Source: Sclerurus mexicanus (taxonomy: Eukaryota > Chordata > Aves > Passeriformes > Furnariidae). From it: a stretch of DNA of 64,000 nucleotides. Under the pieces are notes generated by a model that saw only the letters and a program-made list of their open reading frames with translations, was not told the origin of the DNA and did no database searches. Positions 50,968-64,000 of the stretch are shown in pieces. Where the stretch lies: positions 1,118,249-1,182,248 of the forward strand of contig VWZF01003897.1 in assembly GCA_013396755.1 (NCBI GenBank), in the 5' to 3' direction. The translations under genes and the position numbers were made by a program. Position 1 is the stretch's first letter. The number at the start of each line of letters is the position of its first letter.

Positions 50968-53900
50968 AATGAGTTTAGGAATTTTCCAAAAACAAGGGTT
51001 AAAAATTTCCTTATACATACTCTTGTACTTAAAAGGTGTATCTGTAGGTCAGTAAATTCTCTACCTTCCGTCAGAACTCTGGCAAATGTTCATTTTGATG
51101 TCTGAATTTCCCCCACGGGCGGGGTAAGAGGAAAAGGAACCAGGGAAGAGTTAACTATATAATTATTTGTACAATACCCTCCTAGACTTTGGCAATGTGT
51201 TCAGCTTCATTCCTGTTGAGCACTTCTGGTGGAGTTATGCAGAAGAGCAGAGAGTATAACTCCTTGCATTTTTCATTTGATGCTTTTCCATGTCTTGATA
51301 GGCCCAAAAGGCTGTTCTTACATTGGAATTTATTGGGGTTTATTCCCCTCTCTGCATAGGATTGCAATGCTCATAATGCTTTCACCCTGTATTTTTTCTT
51401 TCTTTCTCTGCTGCTGTGTGTGATTTCATAATTAATTTATTTCAGCTTTATGTTGACTCCAAAAGATTCTCAACTCAATACACCAGCAGCATCTTTGCAT
51501 GGAGAAGTATGTGTATTTTTAAAAAATGCTTCAGTGATGAAATCTTTGATTATATCAACTTGTCTGTAAATCAGAGCAATTTTGAATATCAAACATTTTA
51601 TTTGGAAAATTAAACTTAATCAATGGGGGAGTTTAGCTATTGGAAATTTAAATGCCAGAAAAGCTGCTTATGCCTTTAAACTCCTCCTTTTAACAAATTC
51701 TTCATGCTTAGTGCTTTTCACTATATAAACAGAAAGAGATGATGAAAGTACAACATATAGTTTGTACAAAGCAAATCCAAACCAACTTTTTCATTCCTTG
51801 TAACGTTTATTTTTTATTTCTTATTAATTAGGGCCTCAAATTATAAATGTTTATGCAGATTTCTAAAGCTTCATCAAAGGTCCTTGCAGCATAATGCAAT
51901 TAAGTTTCAGTTGATTAGGCAATTATAAATAAATGAGAATTTTTTCTCTGTGAACAATGCACCCAGTTAAACTGGTTTGTGGAACTAATAGGATAAAAGG
52001 AATACTGTGGGAGGGTTGTCACATGTATTATGCAAACTGAGAAAATCCTTGGAATTCGGAACTTTCAGCATTCTGTTCTCCCCCTGGCATCTATTGATTT
52101 TTTGATAAGGAAAACCAGATAAGATGTAAATTATTGCCCATTTTTTTCCTCTTTAAGTCAATTATTCACCATAAGTCATGGAGATATTTGCATGCCTAAC
52201 TCAAGCTTAGTTGTGGGAAAAAAAATCTGTACTTTGTACTTTTAAAACATTTTAATTAAACCAATGACATTTATGCATATGAAACAAGTAATAAATGCAT
52301 TTTGTTTGTTGAAGAGATTACTGATGGGTGACAGTATTCTAAATCAGAACAGATTTACAGTTTCCTTACAGTCTTTTAAAGCTCTTTAATGCAGAACGAT
52401 GCTTTTCTAACTTTAAAGTAGGCACTGCAGCAAATAGCAACCCTCTTCTCATTCTTGGTGCTGTAATTTTTACTAGAGATTAATGTGTATGTAGAGCATG
52501 CGACCTAAAATAAGTGGCAGAATATGCAGGCCGTATGTTTACCCTCTTTAATATGTTTTACAAGCCATGCATCTATTTGAAATCGTGCTGAGAGGGGCAT
52601 ATCTACGAGGAAGTCCACAAAGGGAGAATGTTTATCCATATCTGTATTTGAGAGAGAAGAGGTCTCGTGTAACCAGGCTTTGCTAATGATGCATCAAATG
52701 CTCTCCTGGCAGACAGACAGATTTTAAAGCTGCATTGATTAACATCTTCTATCTCACTGGTCGTGCTGCCCTTGCCACTTCACTGACTCTTTGCCCACAT
52801 ACCGTAAGCTAAATGGAGACAGTGGGACCATCTGGATGAAGAACATATATAAAGGTTCTGCCAGACTTCACTCATAGGTGCTTTTTTCCTTCTAAAATCA
52901 GCCTAATTCAACACAGGCCACATTTGCCTAAACTAAGAGTTAGATCTTTTGCTCTGAAGGGGAAAATCACTTTGATAACTGAATGGATTTTAATAGTTCC
53001 CCTAGTCTTTAATTGGTCTTTCTAATCTCTCTGATTTCAACTTATTTTGGCTTCAACAAGGAATTTATCCGGACCAAAATAAGATTTGGCTTTTAGTTTT
53101 TAAGGAAGTGAACATAAGGGTCCAGCTCCATGTCTGTCTTGGATATGTTGGCCCACTTAAACCTAATTTGAAAAATCAAAGATAAATAAATGTAAGGTTT
53201 GTTATAATCCATGGGTGTACATAGGAGGCACACACACACGTATAATGTATATTTGTTGAACATAGTCTTCCTTATCAAATCCTTGCCAATTTACTTAAAG
53301 TAGAAGGTACCATATGTAGACTTAATGTAGCATAAATGTACAAATACACTAGAAAGAAAGATGAGTTCATTCTTTATTTCACAGAAAATATCATGCTTCC
53401 CCCCACCCCCGTTTAAAAAGGAGAATGACATACACTTCTCTGATTTTTTTCCCTAAATAACCTTAATATTTCCTTTTGCTGATGTTAAGGTATTAAGACT
53501 TCAAAACTTTTGAATTTGAGAGCAGTTTATGAAATTAAATTTTTAATTTAAAAACGCTAATAAGAAATATTTCATCACCAAAGTATTGCAAGAACAATTC
53601 ATCTTATTAATTTTCCTCTTATGCCAAATTATAGCTATAGCCACACTTGCCTGATGCATATTACTTTTTGATGAACTTTTATTTTTCAGTAGAAAAGACA
53701 TTTCTTGGGAAAACATCAGAGCAACTATTCTGTTCATATGAGATACAAGTTCCTCTCATACTGACAGTAAATTGAGAAATCACTTCTTAGGGATGGATAC
53801 ACAGAGGAAAATGGAGAATCCAGGCAGAAACACTGATGTTTTTGTTTTGATTATTTAATCAAAAACTTGGACTGCACTGCTTATTGTTCATGACAAATCA

Positions 53901-55403
53901 CATTCTTTTTCTTACCACAGGTTATAAAAATTTAATTACCCAAATATTCTTTCATTGATTTAATACGTTTCCCTATTGGCAAAAGGTTCAGCAGTATATT
54001 TTCTGGCCCATTTCATAGTTCAGTTTTGGATGGGTGCAGTGGCAGGATTTAATTCCTCTTTTCAGTTGAAAAATTGATCTTGCAATCTGAAATGTTTCTT
54101 AATGGTCATTTAAAATGCATTTTTGTTTCTTCACAGCTTTTTAAATTCAGCTTGAATAGTATTGTTATTCTTTTCTTGTACAAGGAAAGGCAACGCATTG
54201 TACCAAAAGGAGCTAGCAATTTATAGGAGGATGTGTTCAGGCACTGAAACATGGAAAGATGAGGGATGCTTCTGGGGCAGGCTGCAATCTGCTCTCACCC
54301 TTGAGGACGGGAGAGGGAAAGGAATATTCCCAGATTAACATCTCTCTCCTGCAGTTTCTGAGGCTGGACAGCATTGCACTCAATAATGCCATGGGCCCCT
54401 CAGAGGTGACACAGCAACAGCACAGAATATCAGAAACGGCAAAATGGAAAATTGTCTTCAGCAGTGTGGTGTTAATGACCACTCCTTTTTGTTTGGCATG
54501 TATGCATTAATTTCTTACTATTTTAATGCTTCCTCTGTGAATTTTTACATCCCCTCTCTAAGTGCTCTCACCTGAACACTGTAAAAGCTGTTAAAAGGCT
54601 GTGTGGGAGAAGGAGGGACAAAGTGAGAGTAAGGCTGTGGGGGTGTTTGAAACCATTTGAACCCTAATTCGAATACACTCCACAGGATAAGGAGCCTCTT
54701 TTCTTCACAGCAAGTAAGATTAGAGTTCACATAAAAATTTCACTTCTTGGGTTGAAATGAGAAACACAGAATGAGCCATGCTGACTTTATTTCAGCAGTT
54801 TATAATCAAACGAAATTATTTGAATTTGACACCGGTAGAGGAACCATCTTGCCTTTACTTTCTTCTACAATTGCTTTTATGAGTATCTCCAATACTGCCA
54901 CATGTTTATATAGACCTTGCAAGTCAGAAAGGGAGCTGAAAAGTGGAAATTCTGGGAGTGATGGTTTAGGAATAGAGGTATAGAAAGGCTCCATTTCTCA
55001 TTGGTGAGATTACTCTAGGATGTGCTGCCTATTCCCTCTGGGAATCCTATCAGGCTCTAAATGTCCCTCCTCTAGTTTGGCACATGGAGTGCTGCCACTG
55101 CCTGTCCCAGCACTTCAGCTGCTGGCTGAAGTCAGCAGGCACTGCAGCCCCAGAGCCTTCCCCAGGGCGTAGAAGACATGCTGGATGGAGCTAGCCCTGC
55201 TCCCGCTTGGAGCAGACCCAGCCGGGAGTTCCAGATGGTAGGGTTTCAATTGGAGTGCAGTCTGATTGCATTAAAGGCCAGTGCAGCACAAATTGAGGAC
55301 AGAGGTTTCATTTGTTACGACCTGCTGGGGCTCCAGGGCTGTGTGTGCACGCTGCACCTTTGCTGGCAGCCACCCTCACACAGGTGCCAGTGCTGCCCGG
55401 TGC

Positions 55404-55419
55404 CAGGCAGGCAGGCAGG
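55404..55419. repeat. Short CAGG tandem repeat
   Basis: About four CAGG units in a GC-rich patch. A minor microsatellite. Confidence 0.7.
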
Positions 55420-58400
55420 AGGGGCTGGGGGAGCAGCCTGCATCCATGTAGGGCTCTGAACTGTGCCTTGGCGTGTGACTTCAACCTCTGCTCCGTTAAA
55501 TATTCCAACATCTCTAATACAGCAGCGTAGACTTTAAGTGGATACTGCAAAACAAGTCTTGATCAAGAAGGAGCCTTTATCACTAGTCACTAAATCACTG
55601 ATGCATTCTATGTATCTTTACTGCCTTTGGCCACAGGACATTTTAGTTCTGTATTTGTTTAAATTTGACTACGTCTGACATGTTTTTCTGAAACCGAGAG
55701 CAAACAACTGAGCAGTGGTTAATGCAGGAGTTGATGGAAAAGCAACGGGAAGGGAAAGGTCCTCCTTGATTAAACCTGCAATAGCTTGTTGTATTGGTTT
55801 CACCAGATGATATACTGGCATCATGATGTATGGCACCCTCCTCCCTCACATTCGAATTATAGAGTGTACACTCTTTTAATGGGAGCTATAAATTTCAGAT
55901 TGTGAAACCTTTCCAAGTGTTCCTCTTTCAGTAGCAGTAGGGCATCCACAAACTCATCAATTTCTATCTGTATTAATATTTTAGCAGATATGTCCAGAAC
56001 TGAAACCAGTGAAAACCAGATGCCAGGTTAATAAAAATCAGTATAGGCCTGTTGATATGGTAACATTGGCATGGTAAGAGTGTAAGTCTTACCTTAAGAC
56101 AATTTTGAGAGCTTCTTTGCACACTTCTAATTTTTTGTTGAGTTGAGAGATACCTTTCAGGATGCATTCAGGTAAATCCATCTGCAGATAGAAATGGTTT
56201 TAGCCATGTTTCAGTGAAGATGATTAATTGCTCTTCTTGGGCTTGCCTTGTTGAAGAATGATAGATAACACTCTTCATAATCTTCTCTTGACTGATTGAT
56301 CTGCCTCTGGTCTATTCTCCAGTTTAAGGAAGAGAAAGCAGAGTTTGTGTGACAAGATTCTTTGGTATCATCTCCAAAATAAACCTGCACAGCTTGATAG
56401 GCTAGCCTGCAGGGGCTGTAGGAAAAATAATAGTGTGCCTGCAAGATCTGCTGGCAGCACTAGCTGTCCACCCCTTGCTTAAAGCAATGTCTTCAAACAT
56501 TCAGTTGTATGTGAACAGTTAAAAAATCTGATTTTTCTCTTTTTTTCCCCTATCAGCAATAACTAACATCATAATATTCAAAGTTATGTCAATTGGGTGG
56601 TAGGAATCACTCAGCCTATTACAATGATATCCCTAATATCAGTAAAGTTTTCCAATGTACATCTGCATGAATTACTTCATAGGAGATGGGAATGTTTTGC
56701 TGTCGTTAGCAGACTGTACAGGCACGTGGGAACAAGTGTCTAAAATGTATTTCAATAACATTCAGCTACTGAAGGTATGTTGACAGCTCTCCTTGCACAT
56801 ACACTCAGAGTTATGGGGTTAATTATGTTTTCTCAAAATATCACAAGTGCAGTAACAGTTTGAAGCAACTTTGTCTTCTCTCTCCCTCTGATTTTCTGAG
56901 TTTCAGTACATCTTTATGAGATTTCACTTGCTCCAAACAACCTCAAAAGTAGATATTCGATTAGTCTCTTGTGGCCCTTGTCACCCACTCGAGGGTGAGG
57001 GTGTGTGCTGTGGCACGGCAGGTCACTGAGGTTGGCACCTGGAAGCAGTGGAGGAGTGACACGCAATTGCTGGTTTGCTGTTAAAGAGGTTGATCAGTGG
57101 TTTTATTTGTACAAAAGTTCTCCTTCAGCCACTCTGGGACCTGGCTGGGCAGTAAAGAAGCTGAGGTGGAGCCGCCTTAGGGCTCTGATCCGCTCAGGGC
57201 TGTGTTTCAGGCAGGGCTGGAGCATCCCTCGCTCATCCCTCGCCCTGGGACCTGCACGGGGCATCTCTGGGCAGGGCGAGGAATGAATTGACTCCTGGTG
57301 TGGCCGAAATGCCAGCCTGGCTCCTGCTCCCCGCCGAGCTGTGCCAAGCCCGGCTGCGGCTTCTCTTTGGTGGGAAGTAGAGCCTTGGAAAGAAAACCCA
57401 CTGCAGGCATGGGGTCACCTTTTTCCTTCATCTCTGCTGTGGTATCAGCTCAGCAGCAGCAACACCTTCCTAGCACGGGAGTCTTGCTCTGAGGACAGGA
57501 GGAGGAAGGTCCTCCTTAGTCTTCTGCTTGGGGTGGACAGCTGAGCCTGAGCCTGAGTCCCACTGGGCTCAGTGATGGTGGTGGAGCAGTTCAGGATTTA
57601 ACCAGGCTGCATTGACAGATAAATTACAGGGAGTGCTTAGACTTTGTGTAAACCTCTCACAGTTCTCCAAGAGAATTGGTGCAGTTTAATACATATTAAT
57701 ATACCTTCAGCTGAAGGTGCATAGATGGTTCCTCAGAGTCCCAGCTGAAAGTCCCTCAGTTATCCAGCTACATTGAGATGTTGGAAAGTAGAATAATATA
57801 ACAAATAAACCCCCTAGAATATTAGGTTTTGAAATGGAATATTGGAATTAGTGTTAAAAAATGGGGTTTGCTTTTTAGAATGTTCTCAATAGAATTTTAA
57901 ACAAAATTCAAAGTATAATGAAAATCTAGGGTCAAAATATAAAACATTTTAATGAAAATATTTGAACAATTTTGATTTTTCTCTGAAAAAAACAATTGCT
58001 TGAAGACACTTACTGGGAGAAATGAAGTGTAATTTCCTTCCACTGGAGACAGAAATGTGCTTTATTTCTTTTTAAAGAAAAGCACCTTGCATGTAGATTT
58101 AGCAATGTTTTTCATGTTGTTGTTGTTACAATTTTATTCATCTTCCCGTGCTCTGTTGTTCCAGCTGAGAACTAAGCATGGCTTCTTTTGAAGCCTCTCG
58201 GTAATTTACTGTAATCAGAGTGCCAACTAATAAGACACAACATCTTCCCCCAGTGAGGCCTCGTGCCACAGAGGTACAAAGAGAAGGCTCTGAGCCTCCC
58301 TGGCAATAATCACCCTCATCTGGTGACCCATCTCTCTTTGACACGAAGAACAACTTTGACTCAGGGCTTTATTAATTTGGCTCTGTCTGCTTGTGGGTGT

Positions 58401-58499
58401 GTCATGGCAGGGCCCCTCACAGGGTTCTTTGGTGTTCTGCACTTCCCTTTGTGCATGGGATGACAGGAGAGCAGGAAGGAATAAGGCATAAATGAGATT

Positions 58500-58597
58500 T
58501 ATCAGAACACCTGGGTTAGAAGGGACCCACAAGGATCACCTTCTCTCAAGTGAATGGTCCATCCAGGGATCAAACCCACAACCAGCTGAGCTAATCT
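58500..58597 (-). mobile_element. tRNA-Ile-headed SINE with CR1 tail (TguSINE1-like), internally deleted
   Basis: Read on the minus strand, the head contains TAGCTCAGCTGG (58582-58593), a perfect polymerase III A box in tRNA-Ile context, and GGTTTGATCCC (58566-58576), a B box one change from the classical form. The body then continues with ATGGACCATTCACTTGAGAG and a CR1 3' tail, GTGATCCTTGTGGGTCCCTT (58526-58545). In tRNA-Ile about 27 bases, including the anticodon arm, separate the two boxes; here they are nearly adjacent, so the middle is deleted. A worn end near 58500 has lost the terminal repeat. SINEs of this build are known from songbirds and borrow CR1 enzymes for copying. Exact family needs alignment. 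Confidence 0.75.
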
Positions 58598-61159
58598 CTG
58601 GTGATAGATGGAGGAGAAAATAAAAGAATAAAAAAGTAGCCCCAAGTGTGTATTGTTGCACTTTTATAGAGCTAAACACTTGGAAGGCTGGATGGAATGT
58701 CTGTGGTTTGGCCAAAGCACCATTTAAGAGAGGACTCCAAGAATTCCCTTGGAGCACTCCTCTGTGCATGCATCCTCAGAGGGATCCTGGCAGACATGCA
58801 GGGACAACAGGAAGCTCTGGAAAGATTTCTTCTTGCAAAGAACCCCCCACACAAATCTGCGGGAAGGAGGAATTATTAGACTGGGTGGCATATTCTGAAA
58901 AAGTTTTGGATTTAATTTTCCTCCTCTTCTGTGTTTTGACACCAAACCGCAATAAGAATATTAGACCTTCTCAGAGACAACTGTCAAAATGAAAGGGAAA
59001 TTTGAAGATAAAATTGCAGTGGGACTTGGAAAGAAGAGTGCAGGATACTGGAATAAGTTATGGTGGTATGTGCAGTGTGGGCTTCTGGTGGAGCACAATC
59101 ATCTGTGCGTGAATATTCTGCTTCAAGACTAAACTCTCTCAAGAGATACTTAGTTCACATTAGAGTAACCTGGCAAATATGTCAGAATATGTCTTCCAGG
59201 GTAAACCAACAAAATCTCAAATTGTGACGAATGAGCCTTTTTAGTAGTGATGCTCTTCCTTTTGCAAACAGAAAGCACACTTGGAAGAGGGAGATCATCC
59301 AAAAATTAATTAAAATATATTACTAACTGCATGCGCTTCATTAGATATAGTTTGGGGATGTTGCAGAGAAAGCAGGCAGCACATGAAACATTATGATCTT
59401 CCAACATGTGTGCAGTCCTGAGTATAAACTGCTGAAGAGACAGCCCAAGTGTGAAATAACCATATCCAGGCAGACGACAAGTGTTAAGAGGTGGTTGGTT
59501 ATCCCCACCCCCCAAAAAACGAGGCTTAGTCAATAATTAAAATAAGCAATCCATATCCGACTTAAAAAAAATCCTTAAGTCATCTGATTTTCTTTTTCAC
59601 TTGGCTTTGCTTTGACATTCAAATTTAAGCATAAATTGAAGCATAAACATGCTGTCTTTCAGAGCTGCTTTTACCACTGAGGCACTTAACATGCAAATCT
59701 GGGACATAAATTTAGCTTACAAATGGCATTGCACAGAGATTACTGCTCCATCTCCTTCTGTAGCCAGAAAGAACGTGGAAAAGATAACTTTTCTCAGAAA
59801 TAGCTGTAAGTCGAGGAGAAACTGGTGTTAAGTTGTTGTAGTCTGACCACAGAAGCGTGCACCTTGGACTGGTGCATAGCATTGCCAACTAATGCAGGCA
59901 TAATTTTTATTTTGAGGTTATTGAAAATGGGTGCTGGGTAAATTCGACAAGAGACAAAGAATTTCCCATGAAAAGGTGCAGGCATGCATCTTGAGGAGTT
60001 TATAAACTGGGCTTGCCAAATTTACTACTCTTTTTGCTTGCAACTTGAGCTCTCACTCACAACTCAGTTGAATGAGTTTGGTTCTTCACAGTTTGAGCTT
60101 ATGTAAAAGAAAAAACAGTTCCTAAGCACTTTAATTCATTATTAATTTAATTCATTTTTATCTTGCTTTGGAATTAAAATGCATTTAACCCCCTCGCCCC
60201 CAAATTATTTGGAAATTGCTAATGTGATAATTTCAGAATATTATAAGCATGCATTTTTATAAACTTTCCATTAGTGAGCATCTTCTTCTGATCAAGGAAG
60301 AGGACGGTGGTTAATATTTTAATAAATACCTAGGATACAATAATTGAAGTAGTTAACGATTTGGGACTAGAACCCTCTGTTAACTCTCTGCAGCATAGCT
60401 CTTAAGTTCCAAGATACTGCACAAGCCATTGCTGTTAGAAATAAGGCCACAGTGGGTTGATCTACAGCATTTAGGGTTAATGACCCGAGCAGAGCTAACT
60501 CAGAGTCAGTCACTGGATTCCTTGACAGAACTTCTCTTTATGCTCTACTCTTAGCTGCTCTGGTTTTAGCTGACTTTACCCTTCGTTGTGTTCTTTAGAC
60601 TGGAAGAGCATTGGATCCCAATGAGTTGGTCCCCAGCCTAGTTTGGGAATGCACACTAGTGACTGTATTTCCTTTCTGTATTTAACTGCGAGTATTTTTG
60701 ATGTGCACTGCTGTTGGTGAACTTTGAAGGGTCCTTTCTTAGGGAACAGAGAAGTTCTGGGGTAACAGCCTCGAGAGGCAGAAACTCAAACATGAAATCA
60801 CAGCGATGACTTTTTCTGCAGGTATTGTCTGACATCTCCAGCATAAGAGAACATTTTAAAACTTGTATCTTAGGTATCATTAGAAATGGGTTTGTTAAGA
60901 GAGGAGCATTGAAAGTAGGTTAAATTAACAATTATCTCTCAAATTTTGCTCTTCAAAGGCTCAGTGAATTCTGTGTTCTCTAAGTTAAAGAACAAATTTT
61001 CTCCTCATTTCAAATGATGTAGTTCATGTCATTTGATGGGGTCACATCACACCTGGAAACCACAGCTCTGTAGCAGTCATCTATCTTCTTCTCAGAGTAT
61101 TCAGAGAAATAATAATACTATACTGTTTAGGAAATTGTGTATGTCCTTGGAGCGTGTGG

Positions 61160-61197
61160 TAGTTTTGTTTGTTGGTTTTGTTTTCTTTTTTTTCCCC
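61160..61197. repeat. T/G-rich low-complexity tract
   Basis: GTTTGTTGGTTTTG passing into runs of T and then CCCC. Low-complexity DNA that also lengthens a plus-strand open frame. Confidence 0.6.
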
Positions 61198-63456
61198 TTG
61201 GAGAAAGTAAAGATGTTTAGAAGTCATTTTGATTATCCTTTTTACCACTTAGCAGGCTGCTAGACAAGAAAAAAGTCTCAGCTCAACTTGTGGTTTATCC
61301 CTGGTGTCTTTTGAAAGACACAAGTGTAGAGGAAAGACAAAAGACATTTTGGTCTGGCTCTTCATCTCTTTGCATAGTCCCACCTCACTGACACTTGGAA
61401 GAAAAGAGATAATTAGGGCTGATATTTAATTATGGACATAGAGTAATGTTATATTCATTTAGTGAAACTGGAAACTTTAGAAATATTTTGATTATTCAGG
61501 AAAAATGAGGTTTTCTTGCACTGAATGGCTATACATAAACTGAACTGAGAGATCTCTCATCACCCCTGTAATGTCCTGCCTGGGATTGCCTCTGAATAAG
61601 GTTTACTGAACATATCACTTATAGAATGTCTAATTGAGATTTTACATTCCCATTCATTCTGTAACAGAAGTAAAAGTCTGGTAAGTTAACAATGACCAAA
61701 ACTTCCATTCAAAATTATTTGGAAGTGTTAAAAGCAAGAAACTATTATTCGAACTTAGTCTGACCTTGTGCATGACACAGGACACAAGCACTTAATCAGA
61801 TAATCGCTACATTAAATCTGTAATCAGGAAAATAGAGGCTATTCCTCATCTAAATGCTTCCTTCTTTTATTGAAATGAATTGTGGAAAGGGACCAGTTGC
61901 ATTCCCCTTCTGCTGCTCCGAGTTCCTCTCAGCTGCCTGCTCATTCTGCCCCTCTTCCTACTGGCTTAAATCACTCTCTGCAAACAGCAATTCTTTTTTT
62001 CCATGTGGAATGATATGTAAGGCTTTATCCAAACTGCCCTGCTATAGTGCTGTAACAGCCCTTCCTCCTCGGTGTTGTTTTTTTGGTTTTGTGGGGTTGT
62101 TTTCAGTAATGCCAGTTACGAGAGATGAGTGAGTTCTGCCTGGCACGGCACATGCACAAGACACATGTTAAGACACATGGTTATAGAAAAGCCTCTCTGT
62201 CAGTTACGACATTAAAAATTTACTAAAATTAATTTTCAGGCTGCATCAATCTTTTATCAGCACCTACATTAATTCAGAATTTCATTATTTCCTAACACAG
62301 CAAATAAGTTACACCTTTTGAAATACTTATAAAGTGTAGGAATTACAATCCATTGAAAGTGAAGATGAATTGAATTTCTAAGTCAGTTTGGTCCTTTAAC
62401 CCATTTTTTTTTTATGATCCCTTTTAAATGCTAATGCAAAGATTCATCCCAGCTTAAGAGAAGTAAAAAAGGTTTTTATTTCACTGACTTATTGGACCCT
62501 TAATTGTGGTTGCTTTTGCAAGGCTGACAGGCCAGCCAGACCTGTGTGCTTGTATATTTATATGTACTGCCTGATATCCAAGATGACAGGTGGATGGGAG
62601 AAGAACAGAATGGGATAAGCAACATCTCTGCCATCCACACCTGTTCTGAAAGGCAATTTCTAGACACTTTTCTTGCTGGGTGATGAAAAAGGAACAGTCA
62701 GACAACATCACTTCTCCCATCATCATTCCACTGAAGCAAGAAGAGGAAGAGTCATCCTGACACTGTTTGCTGTCAGACTTGCTCCAATATTTGGATGCAG
62801 TCACTCCAGGAAGTCTGAAAATGCTTTTTGCCATAAGCTGCCCAAGACAGTGCAGCTCTTCATTAACCAAGCTGCTTCAGGATCTACTTTATTAGCTTAT
62901 TTTGGTAAAATTATTGATGCTTTCTCCACAACATCTAGAAACAAATTAGAAGTATTTCTTGTATTTTGTCTTAAATAATATTGTATGTTCTTTTAATCAT
63001 CCTTACTTTACATTGAAGCAACCAGAAACACACAGAGGTGTTAAAGCCAGATTTAATTCTGGGCACCCTTTCTTTTTGATTAGTATGCTGAGTTTATTCA
63101 TCCTCTATTTTATTTTGCTTTGTTTCAGTTGTTTCAATGTACTATAGCGGGTCACGGCAAGCAACAGAGAAGTGATTGCAAGGTGGGAAGGTGGGAGAGT
63201 AGCAGTTCTATGGTAAGAGAACAATATTAGCATTTTGAGTCCTTCATTTGGAATTCAACAGAGCCTTTTTCTGACTAAATCTGGGATTAGAAGTAAATCA
63301 TAAATACTAAGATGTTTGCACAAGAAGAACTTAGCAAAATGATGTGATTAGACAGTGGAGGGAGTAGTGTAAACTCCACAGGCTGCGTGTCAATAGATAA
63401 CTTACATGGGTCAGGATCTGCATTTCAAAGATTGTTCAAAACTGTTTATTCACACA

Positions 63457-63480
63457 TTTATTTATTTATTTGTTTATTTC
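63457..63480. repeat. TTTA/TTTG tetranucleotide repeat
   Basis: About six units, mainly TTTA with one TTTG. A similar but shorter run lies at 63802-63817. A likely variable microsatellite. Confidence 0.8.
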
Positions 63481-64000
63481 AATGCAGCTTTTTCGTGCTT
63501 TTTATAAGTAATATTAGGTCTAAAAATGGAAAAGCTGGTTTTTGCTGGGATACCGCTGGCATTTTTTTAAAAAAAAGTAGAATTAAACTGCAGTTTGCCA
63601 AATAAATTGTATCTGAGAGGCAAAGAATCCCGTGTCTGCAACCTGAGATACACAACAGCTTGAAGCAGGGTTCAGACGGGGGTCATATTGAGGTAAGGAG
63701 GACAATCAGAGCCAGGAGAGCCAGAAAGGCTTGGGGGTGTGGGGAAAAAAAAGAGATTGGGGAGTAAACTAGTACTGCTGCTTGGTAAAGGTGCCCAGTG
63801 CATTTATTTGTTTATTTTAGTAAAGTCTCTGCTTCCACGAAATGAAGAAATGTCGATTGTTCTGTTTGGTCAAGGGTGATGCTCAGAGTAGGTGGGATGA
63901 TAGAGAAGCTGCTGTGCTCAGCATTGGCAGCAGGAATCCAGCCAGGCATTTGGGAGTGTTTAAATGTGCCCTGGTAGGGCTGCATCTACCGTGGTAAGCA

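Larger units (their letters stand above)
44291..58499. other. Long unique AT-rich non-coding stretch
   Basis: More than 14 kb without a recognised gene or transposon. Simple repeats are listed separately (46996-47055, 50301-50344, 50911-50967, 55404-55419). GC is raised at 55080-55480 and 57000-57560, where short overlapping frames on both strands open. The longest open frame, 46595-47071 (158 codons), runs into a TTTGG/TTTTG repeat and is probably chance. The parts 45160-45390, 51830-51960 and 52010-52340 have the look of conserved regulatory DNA. Confidence 0.55.
58598..64000. other. Unique non-coding DNA
   Basis: No gene or recognised transposon. Open frames reach 129 codons (antisense 62481-62870) and 114 (58648-58992), overlap frames on the other strand and resemble nothing known. 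Simple repeats occur at 61160-61197 and 63457-63480. AT-rich throughout. Confidence 0.55.

Noticed and set aside
55178..55550. Overlapping open frames on both strands in the GC-rich patch
   Set aside because: Mutual overlap in three frames and both strands indicates composition, not coding.
58560..58597. A tRNA-Ile gene on the minus strand
   Set aside because: The anticodon arm is missing and a CR1 tail follows directly, so it is a SINE, not a tRNA gene.
1..64000. Bacterial or phage-type systems, CRISPR arrays, operons, riboswitches
   Set aside because: None was seen, and the repeats show the DNA is from a bird nucleus.

Overview
This window looks like non-coding nuclear DNA from a bird. 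The strongest evidence is repeats. Five recognisable pieces of CR1, the dominant LINE of bird genomes, are present; one keeps the whole typical 3' end with its short ATTCTATGAT-type terminal repeat. There is also a SINE whose head looks like tRNA-Ile and whose tail is CR1, an arrangement known from songbirds (TguSINE1), so a passerine is likely. The rest is AT-rich, CpG-poor and repeat-poor, with short open frames only. I see no bacterial-style gene organisation, operons, CRISPR arrays, rRNA or intact tRNA genes, and no protein-coding exon that I can defend. The window is probably intergenic, or lies inside a large intron.

Layout. 1-16390 is mostly unique DNA, with a small telomere-like inverted motif (7516-7535), a moderately GC-rich patch (7560-7960), a perfect paired E-box hairpin (12291-12312) and a 21-bp tandem duplication (14120-14161). 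A CR1 3' fragment lies at 16391-16557. A CR1 copy with internal deletions, still showing a reverse-transcriptase motif, lies at 22786-23033. A GC- and CpG-richer island follows at 26005-26610, just after an A-rich tract. The two longest open frames of the window (34079-34630 and 35456-35995) show no family I know. An old, long antisense CR1 (38370-39300) abuts or contains a short sense CR1 tip (39316-39377). A better preserved CR1 3' end is at 41805-42075.

The most notable element is the 5' end of an endogenous retrovirus at 43169-44290: an LTR with CCAAT, GC and TATA boxes, an 18-base primer binding site matching tRNA-Lys(1,2), a leader with a splice donor, and a frame-broken gag matrix remnant. 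It then stops; no pol, env or matching second LTR was found. The primer site and gag remnant point to a class II (betaretrovirus-like, ERVK) element. From 44291 onward the DNA is again unique, apart from the SINE at 58500-58597 and simple repeats.

Nothing in the window forms a pathway or multi-gene system. I did not find an undescribed biological system; the best leads are the truncated provirus, the deleted SINE, the CpG-rich island and a few stretches that look like conserved regulatory DNA.
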